From Rhodospirillales bacterium (GTDB taxonomy: Bacteria > Pseudomonadota > Alphaproteobacteria > Acetobacterales > Acetobacteraceae), in contig JANXSA010000194.1 of the NCBI GenBank assembly GCA_025352915.1, positions 1 through 13,357 of the forward strand: DNA of 13,357 nt. The letters run 5' to 3'. Shown one piece after another: positions 7,801 through 13,357 of the stretch (position 1 is the stretch's first letter; every line of letters begins with the position of its first letter). Position numbers and translations under genes: made by a program. A model generated the notes under the pieces. The model saw only the letters and a list, made by a program, of their open reading frames with translations, was not told the origin of the DNA and searched no databases.

Positions 7801-9258
7801 ATGTCCGTCCGCACCACCGTCAAATCCATCCAGGACATTATGCGCCAGGACAGCGGCGTCGATGGCGACGCCCAGCGCATCAGCCAGCTCTGCTGGATGT
7901 TCTTCCTCAAGATCATCGATGATCAGGACCAGGAGCTGGAGATGCTCCAATCCGGCTACCGCTCGCCCATCCCGCCCGCCCTGCAATGGCGCGCCTGGGC
8001 CGCCGACCCCGAGGGCATCACCGGCGATGACCTGCTGGGCTTCGTCAACACAAGCCTGTTCCCCGAATTGAAGAACCTGCCGCCCACCGGCCTGGCGGGC
8101 GACCGCCGCCGGGTGGTGCGCGACGTGTTCGAGGACGCCTACAACTACATGAAGTCCGGCCAGTTGATGCGCCAGGTGGTCAACCGCATCTCCGGCGTGG
8201 ACTTCAACAACCTCGCCGAGCGCCAGCATTTCGGCGACATCTACGAACAGGTGCTGAACGACCTGCAATCCGCGGGCAACGCCGGCGAGTACTACACCCC
8301 GCGCGCCGTCACCGCCTTCATGGTCGACCGCATCGACCCGCGCCCCGGCGAGGTGCTGTTCGACCCCGCCTGCGGCACCGGCGGCTTCCTCACCTGTTCG
8401 CTGCGCCACATGCGCGAGAAATACGTGAAGCGGCCCGAGGACGAGGCGACCATGCAGAAGGCTCTGCGCGCGGTCGAGAAGAAGCCGCTGCCGCACATGC
8501 TCTGCGTCACCAACATGCTGTTGCACGGCGTGGAGGACCCCGGCTTCGTGCGCCACGACAACACCCTGGCCCGCCCGTATATCAGCTACACCCAGTCCGA
8601 CCGGGTGGACATCGTGCTGACCAACCCGCCCTTCGGCGGGCGCGAGGAAGACGGCATCGAGAGCAATTTCCCGACGCATTTCCGCACCCGCGAAACCGCC
8701 GATTTGTTCCTCGCCCTGATCATCCGCCTGTTGAAACCCAGGGGCCGCGCCGCCGTGGTGCTGCCCGACGGCTCGCTGTTCGGCGAGGGCGTGAAGACGC
8801 GGCTGAAGGAGCACCTGATGGAGGAGTGCAACCTGCACACCATCGTCCGCCTGCCCAACTCGGTCTTCCGCCCCTACGCTTCCATCGGCACCAACCTGCT
8901 GTTCTTCGAGAAAGGCACCCCCACCGCCGAAACGTGGTTCTGGGAACATCAGGTGCCGGCGGGCCAAAAGGCCTATTCCATGACCCGCCCGATCCGCTTC
9001 GAGCACCTGGCCGACTGCGCCGCCTGGTGGGGCGGGACCACCCGCGCCGGCCGCACGGAGAATGAACGCGCCTGGAAGGTCAGCGCCGCCGACATCAAGG
9101 CGCGCGGCTACAACCTCGATATCAAGAGCCCGCACAGTGTCGCCGACGATCATGGCGACCCCGAAACCCTGCTCGCCGCGCTGGACGCCGCCGAGGCCGA
9201 GGCCGCCCGCCTGCGCGCCGAACTGAAATCGATCCTGGCGGAGGCGCTGCTCCGCTGA
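7801..9258 (+). CDS. hsdM: Type I DNA methyltransferase subunit HsdM
   Basis: The 485-residue N6-adenine methyltransferase subunit of the type I system. It works with HsdS to methylate the host site and is also needed in the restriction complex. The N-terminal helical HsdM domain begins SVRTTVKSIQDIMRQDSGVD. The AdoMet-binding motif DPACGTGGFL is at 188-197 and the catalytic NPPFGG (N-P-P-F type) at 275-280. A charged helical tail (AAEAEAARLRAELKSILAEA) probably contacts HsdS. I chose ATG 7801, two bases after the upstream stop, because the protein then begins at the normal family N-terminus; the frame stays open further upstream to 7753 but inside the preceding gene. All motifs are intact. 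A 53-base gap with a promoter-like element follows, separating hsdM from hsdS by two inserted genes. Confidence 0.96.
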   Translation: MSVRTTVKSIQDIMRQDSGVDGDAQRISQLCWMFFLKIIDDQDQELEMLQSGYRSPIPPALQWRAWAADPEGITGDDLLGFVNTSLFPELKNLPPTGLAGDRRRVVRDVFEDAYNYMKSGQLMRQVVNRISGVDFNNLAERQHFGDIYEQVLNDLQSAGNAGEYYTPRAVTAFMVDRIDPRPGEVLFDPACGTGGFLTCSLRHMREKYVKRPEDEATMQKALRAVEKKPLPHMLCVTNMLLHGVEDPGFVRHDNTLARPYISYTQSDRVDIVLTNPPFGGREEDGIESNFPTHFRTRETADLFLALIIRLLKPRGRAAVVLPDGSLFGEGVKTRLKEHLMEECNLHTIVRLPNSVFRPYASIGTNLLFFEKGTPTAETWFWEHQVPAGQKAYSMTRPIRFEHLADCAAWWGGTTRAGRTENERAWKVSAADIKARGYNLDIKSPHSVADDHGDPETLLAALDAAEAEAARLRAELKSILAEALLR

Positions 9259-9270
9259 TCGCGCCGCTTC

Positions 9271-9279
9271 TGCTATACT
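9271..9279 (+). promoter_or_regulatory. Extended -10 promoter within the operon, ahead of mntA
   Basis: TGCTATACT matches the extended -10 pattern TG-n-TATAAT with one mismatch in the hexamer (TATACT at 9274-9279). It sits in the 53-base gap between hsdM and mntA, about 32 bases before the mntA ATG, which suits a short leader. No -35 is visible 17 bases upstream (TCCGCT), but extended -10 promoters often do without one. It may express mntA, hepT, hsdS and the genes beyond independently of hsdR-hsdM. Confidence 0.5.
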
Positions 9280-9311
9280 GCCCGCACCCAACCGCCACGC
9301 CGGAGGCCGCC

Positions 9312-9632
9312 ATGCACAGCGAGATCGCCGACCGCCGCGAAGCCATCGCCGAATTGTGCCGCCGCTTCGGCGTGGCACGGCTGGAGGTGTTTGGCTCGGC
9401 GGCCCGCGGCGAGGATTTCGACCCCGCCCAGAGCGATGCCGATTTCCTCGTCACCTTCGATCGGCACGACGACACCGGGTGGATGGGTCAATACTTCGAC
9501 TTCCAGGCGGCCCTGGAAGCGCTGCTCGGCCGGCCGGTCGATCTGATCGAGCGCCGGGCGATCGAGACCAGCCGCAACTACATCCGCCGTCGCGCCATCC
9601 TCGCCGAAGCCCAGCCCGTCTATGCCGCCTGA
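9312..9632 (+). CDS. mntA: MntA-like minimal nucleotidyltransferase antitoxin
   Basis: A 106-residue minimal nucleotidyltransferase. In characterised MntA-HepT systems (type VII toxin-antitoxin) MntA transfers AMP groups from ATP onto a tyrosine of the HEPN toxin and so silences it. The fold signature is visible: VFGSAARG at 26-33 (G28, S29), SDADFLV at 41-47 with D42 and D44, and VDLIE with D77 as the third metal ligand. The spacing between GS and the first Asp is 12 residues, slightly longer than the common 9-10. A GGAGG ribosome site lies just before the ATG. The 3' end overlaps hepT by 11 bases, as expected for a coupled pair. Gene order antitoxin-toxin is usual for this family. Confidence 0.9.
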   Translation: MHSEIADRREAIAELCRRFGVARLEVFGSAARGEDFDPAQSDADFLVTFDRHDDTGWMGQYFDFQAALEALLGRPVDLIERRAIETSRNYIRRRAILAEAQPVYAA

Positions 9633-10011
9633 CCGACGCCCCCGCGAAGACAGCCGGCGTGACGAAGCCCGGCGCGATGCGGCGTTGCTGCTGGACATGT
9701 TGCTCGCCGCCGAGGATGCACAGGGCTTCGTGGCCGGCATGGACGAGGCCGCCTTCCTGGCCAGCGCCCTGCACCAGAGTGCCGTGATCCGGCAGATCAC
9801 CATCATCGGCGAGGCCGCCAATCGCGTCTCGCGCGCGTTCCAGGCGACGCAGCCCGCCATCGCCTGGCCGGACATCATCGGCATGCGCCACCGGCTTGTG
9901 CATGGCTATGACGAGGTGCGGCTGGACCAGGTCTGGGCCGTGGTGCGGCACCATCTGCCCGCGCTGGCCGCCACGCTGCGCCCGCTGATCCCGCCCGACG
10001 AGCCCGCATGA
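9622..10011 (+). CDS. hepT: HepT-like HEPN-domain RNase toxin
   Basis: A 129-residue HEPN (DUF86/HepT) protein, the toxin partner of the MNT gene. HEPN toxins cut RNA using an R-x4-H motif. In HepT this is R-x4-H-x-Y, and the tyrosine is the residue AMP-modified by MntA. All three are present here: R89, H94 and Y96 in RHRLVHGY. The preceding helices (SAVIRQITIIGEAANRVSRA) are typical of the family's second helix. It overlaps mntA by 11 bases and its TGA overlaps the hsdS ATG (ATGA), so toxin and specificity subunit are translationally coupled. The arginine-rich first 20 residues may be a family extension or may mean the true start is slightly downstream. The catalytic set looks intact, so the pair is probably functional. 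Confidence 0.92.
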   Translation: MPPDRRPREDSRRDEARRDAALLLDMLLAAEDAQGFVAGMDEAAFLASALHQSAVIRQITIIGEAANRVSRAFQATQPAIAWPDIIGMRHRLVHGYDEVRLDQVWAVVRHHLPALAATLRPLIPPDEPA

Positions 10012-11735
10012 CCCCCGACCGCCTGCTTGCATACTACGACCGCATCGCCGACGCCCCGGACGCCATCGCCCGGCTGCGGCGTTTTGTGCTCGACCTTGCG
10101 GTGCGGGGGAAGTTGGTGGCGCAGGCGGCGGGGGATGAGCCTGGGGCGGCGTTGCTAAAACAGATCGCGGCCGAGAAAGCGCGACTGGCAAAGATCGGCG
10201 CAATTAAAAAACCAAAGCCGCTACCCGTCGTGGATGCGCCTCCATTCGATGTTCCGTCACAATGGTGCTGGACGCGAATTCGAGAAATCTCAAGCGATCG
10301 TGGGCAGGCTGAGCCGACCACAGATTTCACCTACATCGACGTCACAGCGATCGACAAAGAGAATGGTGTCGTCGGCGATCCGAAAATCATAACTGTGAGC
10401 GACGCGCCAAGCCGCGCCCGCAAGATTACGCGTAAAGGCGATGTGCTATATTCGTGCGTCCGGCCGTACTTGCTAAACGTGGCAGTGATTGAGGACGATT
10501 TTGACCCGGCTCCAATCGCAAGCACAGCATTTGCGGTCGTCAACGGCCATGGGCTAGTCGTGCCTCGCTACCTATGGATCGCCCTGCGCAGTCCGTTCAT
10601 GGTCGAATGCGTCGAGGCGAGTATGCGCGGGCAGGCTTACCCCGCCATCAACGATGGCGACTTTGCGCTCCTGCCTATCCCACTCCCCCCCCTCGCCGAA
10701 CAGCACCGCATCGTCGCCAAGGTCGAAGAGTTGATGGCGCTGTGCGACCGGCTTGAGGCGGGGCGGGCGGCGCGCGAGGCGGCGCGGGACCGGCTGGCGG
10801 CGGCGAGCCTCGCCCGCCTCAACACCCCCGATCCCGACCCCGCCACCTTCATCCCCCACGCCCGCTTCACCCTCAACACCCTCCCCGCCCTCACCACCCG
10901 CCCCGACCAGATCAAGCCCCTCCGCCAAACCATCCTCAACCTCGCCGTGCGCGGGAAACTTGCGGAACAGAACCCGACCGACGAGCCTGCCACGGATTTA
11001 CTGAAGCGGATCGCGAAAATCCGAACAGGACCTCACGCGGCCAAAGAGGCCCGCCGAAATGGCAAAGCCGATGTATCCAGCCTCCGGTCAGACATGCCTT
11101 TGCCGGTCGGTTGGCGTTGGACGAACATCGACGAGACTGCACTGTCGATGAGATATGGCACTTCGACCAAGTGTGAATACGCAACACCCGGTGTTCCGGT
11201 GTTGCGTATTCCAAATGTGTCCGATGGAGTTGTCTCGCTCGATGACATTAAGTTCGGACCGCTTAGCGAAGGTGAGATACGCGATTTGGCGTTGAACACC
11301 GGCGACCTCCTGATGATCCGCTCAAATGGTAGCCTCGACATCGTTGGACGCGCTGCGGTTGTGACATCTGAAGCAGATGGGATGGCATTTGCGGGCTATC
11401 TCGTGCGCCTTCGGCTCAGCTTGGCGAACACCAAGCCTGAATACATCTGGTTGGCATTGAATTCGACTGACGTCCGCGACCAGATCGAAAGACCAATTCG
11501 GTCGGCCGTTGGGCTGAAGAACGTCAACTTATCCGAATTTGGCGCGTTGACTTTCCCCCTGCCACCCCTGGCCGAACAAGCCCGCATCGTCGCGAAAGTC
11601 GGCGCGCTGATGGCCCTCTGCGACCGCCTGGAAGCCGCCCTCACCACCGGCGCCGCCACAAGCCGCCGCCTGCTGGACGCGCTGTTGCAGGAGGCCCTGG
11701 CCTCGCCCGGAGCCGGGCTGGACACCGCCGCGTGA
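10008..11735 (+). CDS. hsdS: Type I restriction-modification specificity subunit HsdS
   Basis: The 575-residue DNA-recognition subunit that sets the two half-sites of the type I target. It has the usual repeated plan: a proximal conserved block (LRRFVLDLAVRGKL at 23-36), target-recognition domain 1 (about 75-223), a conserved block PLPPLAEQHRIVAKVEELMA, a central spacer, a second proximal block (LRQTILNLAVRGKL at 305-318), domain 2 (about 345-515), then PLPPLAEQARIVAKVGALMA. The two recognition domains are lower in GC than the conserved blocks, which fits known domain swapping. The start overlaps the hepT stop (ATGA) and the TGA overlaps the next GTG. The target sequence cannot be predicted by eye. 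Both halves are complete with no frameshift. Confidence 0.95.
   Translation: MTPDRLLAYYDRIADAPDAIARLRRFVLDLAVRGKLVAQAAGDEPGAALLKQIAAEKARLAKIGAIKKPKPLPVVDAPPFDVPSQWCWTRIREISSDRGQAEPTTDFTYIDVTAIDKENGVVGDPKIITVSDAPSRARKITRKGDVLYSCVRPYLLNVAVIEDDFDPAPIASTAFAVVNGHGLVVPRYLWIALRSPFMVECVEASMRGQAYPAINDGDFALLPIPLPPLAEQHRIVAKVEELMALCDRLEAGRAAREAARDRLAAASLARLNTPDPDPATFIPHARFTLNTLPALTTRPDQIKPLRQTILNLAVRGKLAEQNPTDEPATDLLKRIAKIRTGPHAAKEARRNGKADVSSLRSDMPLPVGWRWTNIDETALSMRYGTSTKCEYATPGVPVLRIPNVSDGVVSLDDIKFGPLSEGEIRDLALNTGDLLMIRSNGSLDIVGRAAVVTSEADGMAFAGYLVRLRLSLANTKPEYIWLALNSTDVRDQIERPIRSAVGLKNVNLSEFGALTFPLPPLAEQARIVAKVGALMALCDRLEAALTTGAATSRRLLDALLQEALASPGAGLDTAA
10074..10115 (+). repeat. hsdS proximal conserved repeat, copy 1
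   Basis: A 42-base segment encoding LRRFVLDLAVRGKL, repeated as LRQTILNLAVRGKL at 10920-10961. The pair marks the start of each half of HsdS and is a possible site for recombination between halves. Confidence 0.75.
10677..10760 (+). repeat. hsdS distal conserved repeat, copy 1
   Basis: An 84-base segment encoding IPLPPLAEQHRIVAKVEELM plus ALCDRLEA, closely repeated at 11553-11636. These coiled-coil conserved regions flank the recognition domains and hold their spacing. Confidence 0.8.
10920..10961 (+). repeat. hsdS proximal conserved repeat, copy 2
   Basis: Encodes LRQTILNLAVRGKL, the second copy of the block at 10074-10115. It opens the second half of HsdS. Confidence 0.75.
11175..11211. 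repeat. Perfect 14-bp inverted repeat inside hsdS recognition domain 2
   Basis: GAATACGCAACACC at 11175-11188 is the exact reverse complement of GGTGTTGCGTATTC at 11198-11211, with a 9-base loop between. It lies in coding sequence for EYATPGVPVLRIP, a normal-looking part of an HsdS recognition domain. A 14-bp perfect stem is far longer than expected by chance at one site. It could form a strong mRNA or cruciform hairpin, bind a dimeric regulator, or reflect an exchange breakpoint. Confidence 0.85.
11553..11636 (+). repeat. hsdS distal conserved repeat, copy 2
   Basis: Encodes FPLPPLAEQARIVAKVGALM plus ALCDRLEA, the second copy of the block at 10677-10760. Confidence 0.8.
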
Positions 11736-12217
11736 CGGTTGTCGCCGACCCCGATGCCGTCGACTGGCAGGACGTCACCGCCCTGCTGGAAACCCTCTAT
11801 GCCAGCGTCAGCCGCCTGGAACGACTTTTCCCCGGACGCAAGTTCACCCTCGACGGCCACCTGGTGGGCAGCATCGGCGAGGTGGTGGCGGCCTACATGT
11901 TCCGCCTCGCCCTCGTCGCCGCCTCCAGCCAGGGCCACGACGCCATCGCCGCGGACGGCCGCCCTGTCGAGATCAAGTTCACCCAGGGCAAGACGGTGGC
12001 GATCCGCCACCAGCCCGGCCATCTGATCGTGCTGCACCGCCCGCCCGGCGGCCCGGTGCGCGTCGTCTACAACGGCCCCGGCGAACCCGCCTGGACCCAC
12101 GCCGGCGCCATGGCCTCCAACGGACAGCGCGCGATCCGCCTCAGTCGGCTCGCCATTCTGGACCGGCAAGTGGACCCGTCCCAGCGGCTGGTGCAGCACG
12201 AGGCAGCGCCGATATGA
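11732..12217 (+). CDS. Small restriction-associated protein with a PD-(D/E)XK-like signature (DUF6998-like)
   Basis: A 161-residue protein coupled to hsdS through a GTGA overlap, with GTG as start. It resembles a small family I recall from restriction loci (I believe DUF6998, though I am not certain of the number). The core reads LDGHLVGSIGEVVAAYMF, then GHDAIAADGRPVEIKFTQGK, then YNGPGEPAW and NGQRAIRLSRL. E50, D70 and the E80-x-K82 pair match the order of a PD-(D/E)XK nuclease active site (helix Glu, Asp, then ExK), so it may be a nuclease. That is inference from residue order. An alternative is a non-catalytic nuclease-fold adaptor. No membrane or signal segment is seen. Its stop lies in the same frame as the following HNH gene. 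Confidence 0.85.
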   Translation: MTVVADPDAVDWQDVTALLETLYASVSRLERLFPGRKFTLDGHLVGSIGEVVAAYMFRLALVAASSQGHDAIAADGRPVEIKFTQGKTVAIRHQPGHLIVLHRPPGGPVRVVYNGPGEPAWTHAGAMASNGQRAIRLSRLAILDRQVDPSQRLVQHEAAPI

Positions 12218-12279
12218 CCGCGCCACGGCGCCGCCCGCCGCCGGCCGCGCCGCCACCGGCTGCGTGCGCCCATGCCTGA
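12214..12279 (+). CDS. Possible 21-codon bridging ORF
   Basis: An ATG overlapping the preceding stop (ATGA) opens a 21-residue Pro/Ala/Arg frame (MTAPRRRPPPAAPPPA...) that ends at a TGA overlapping the HNH start codon region by 8 bases. It may be a translational relay carrying ribosomes from the upstream gene to the HNH gene, which has no clear ribosome site of its own. The peptide itself has no recognisable function. It may equally be chance. Confidence 0.25.
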   Translation: MTAPRRRPPPAAPPPAACAHA

Positions 12280-13195
12280 CGCCATCGACGACACGCGGAT
12301 GCGCCTGGCCGCCTTCCAGCAGTTGCGCCGGCTGAACGAGACCCACGACCACCTGACGAAACAGGAACTGGCCCCCGGCTTCACCTTCGAGGGCGCGCGC
12401 ATCCCCTTCGTCAACCCGCAGCGCGGCATCTTCAAGCCGACGCAGATGCGCTACCTGCTCTCCATCAAGACCGTGTTTCCCAAGCCCGGCGGGCGCGTGT
12501 GGTACGACGACCAGCGCGAGGTGCATCGCCAGATTTTCCAAGGCGAGGAGACGATCGACTATAGCTTCATGGGCGACAACCCCGACGCTGCCGATAATCG
12601 CTGGCTGCGCGAGGCCGCCGAGAACCGCATCCCGGTCATCTACTTCCTCGGCATCGCCCCCGGCCGCTACAAGGCCTTCCACCCTGTGTTCATCGAAGGC
12701 TGGGACGCCAGCGCGCTGAAGGCCCGCATCAGCTTCGCCCCGCCCCTGGGCGATTTCGGCACCCCAGCCACCCCCGCCGACCGCCGCTACGCCCTGCGCG
12801 AGGTCCAGCAACGCCTGCACCAGGCCTCCTTCCGCGAAGCCGTGCTGACCGCCTATAGCGACCGCTGTGCCCTCTCCGGCCTGCCGGTGCCCATGCTGCT
12901 GGATGCCGCGCATATCATCGGCGACAAGGAGGAGGAACTGGGCCAGCCGCTGGTCACCAACGGCATCCCCCTGTCAAAAATCCACCACGCCGCCTTCGAC
13001 GCCCACCTGATCGGCATCGACCCCGACCATCGCGTTCATATCGCCGACCGGCTGCTGGCCCAGAACGACGGCCCGATGCTGGAAGCCCTGAAGCGCCTCA
13101 ACGGCGGGACGCTGATCCTGCCGCGCCGGGACCGGGACCACCCCGACCGGGACCGGCTGGCCCTGCGCTTCGAGCGATTCAAGGCCGCGGCGTGA
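12272..13195 (+). CDS. HNH endonuclease with N-terminal SRA/McrA-like domain
   Basis: A 307-residue protein with a C-terminal HNH nuclease. CALSGL is at 199-204, then DAAHI at 211-215 with H214, N230 in VTNGIPLS, H239, and FDAHLIGI at 242-249. This is the pattern of the COG3440/McrA-type restriction HNH domain. The N-terminal part (about 40-145) reads NPQRGIFKPTQMRYLLSIKT, WYDDQREVHRQ, YSFMGDNPDAADNRWL and PVIYFLGIAPGRYKAFHPVF. That arrangement recalls the modified-DNA-reading domain of SRA-HNH proteins such as ScoMcrA, so cleavage of modified DNA (type IV-like) is a fair inference, not shown. The start at 12272 gives the full N-terminal domain but lacks a clear ribosome site. It is the last gene of the island. 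No frameshift is visible. Confidence 0.88.
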   Translation: MPDAIDDTRMRLAAFQQLRRLNETHDHLTKQELAPGFTFEGARIPFVNPQRGIFKPTQMRYLLSIKTVFPKPGGRVWYDDQREVHRQIFQGEETIDYSFMGDNPDAADNRWLREAAENRIPVIYFLGIAPGRYKAFHPVFIEGWDASALKARISFAPPLGDFGTPATPADRRYALREVQQRLHQASFREAVLTAYSDRCALSGLPVPMLLDAAHIIGDKEEELGQPLVTNGIPLSKIHHAAFDAHLIGIDPDHRVHIADRLLAQNDGPMLEALKRLNGGTLILPRRDRDHPDRDRLALRFERFKAAA

Positions 13196-13307
13196 CGCGG
13201 CATACTCTCTGCGCTTATACCGACCTGTGGAAAGGCCGACTCTTTGAGGATTCCGCCCGGCGCTGATTTCTGATTCGATGTGCCGTGGATCGATTCGCGG
13301 AGATCGG

Positions 13308-13357
13308 ATGAGCCGAGCATTGACGATTACACGGACAGAGCACACTGCGGCCGACCT
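13308..13357 (+). CDS. Start of a gene cut by the right edge, possibly a transposase
   Basis: An ATG with a GCGGAGA ribosome site 5 bases upstream opens a frame reading MSRALTITRTEHTAADL to the window end. The opening resembles the first residues of IS630-type transposases as I remember them (MSRA..., then AADLR). Only 16 full codons are available, so this is a tentative call. If right, an IS end should lie in 13196-13307. Confidence 0.35.
   Translation, partial: MSRALTITRTEHTAAD

Noticed and set aside
7792..9378. 528-aa open frame on the minus strand
   Set aside because: Antisense to hsdM; composition is repetitive Gly/Ala/Val/His without domain features.
11396..12913. 505-aa open frame on the minus strand
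   Set aside because: Antisense to hsdS, the nuclease-like gene and the HNH gene, all of which have recognisable motifs on the plus strand.
1..13357. CRISPR array, tRNA or rRNA genes
   Set aside because: No regularly spaced direct repeats and no cloverleaf or rRNA-like stretches were seen on either strand; the only spaced repeats are the conserved blocks within hsdS.

Overview
The window is GC-rich chromosomal DNA with tightly packed genes, ATGA-type stop/start overlaps and strongly GC-biased third codon positions. Together with the metabolic genes (a molybdenum hydroxylase and a GMC flavo-dehydrogenase pair), this suggests an alphaproteobacterium, perhaps from the Rhodospirillales/Acetobacteraceae. 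That placement is an inference from composition and gene content; there is no rRNA or marker gene here.

Layout. (1) 1-1948, minus strand: most of a xanthine dehydrogenase-family molybdopterin-binding subunit, cut by the left edge. (2) 1949-2543: a gene-poor spacer with a possible decayed reading frame. (3) 2544-4645, plus strand: a two-gene operon, a small gluconate 2-dehydrogenase subunit 3-like protein followed by a GMC oxidoreductase with a four-cysteine cluster. (4) 4758-13195, plus strand: an eight-gene defence island. (5) 13196-13357: a short spacer and the first codons of a gene that runs off the right edge, possibly a transposase.

The defence island is the main interest. Its frame is a type I restriction-modification system (hsdR, hsdM, hsdS), with other genes inserted in both internal gaps and added at the end. 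The order is hsdR, a 195-aa protein with a glycosylase-like helix-hairpin-helix signature, hsdM, an mntA/hepT (MNT/HEPN) toxin-antitoxin pair, hsdS, a small protein with an E...D...ExK nuclease-like signature, and an HNH endonuclease with a distinct N-terminal domain. Junctions range from an 11-base overlap to 54-base gaps. A good extended -10 promoter in the 53-base gap after hsdM could drive mntA-hepT-hsdS and the downstream genes separately from hsdR-hsdM.

How the genes may work together (inference): HsdR/M/S would restrict unmodified DNA. MntA-HepT could act as an RNase toxin with an AMP-adding antitoxin, making loss or damage of the island costly or triggering growth arrest. The HNH protein and the small nuclease-like protein could attack DNA that escapes type I cleavage, for example modified DNA. 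The 195-aa protein could recognise or excise altered bases. The 195-aa gene and the two HsdS target-recognition regions are visibly less GC-rich than their neighbours, so the island looks like a mosaic assembled by exchange.
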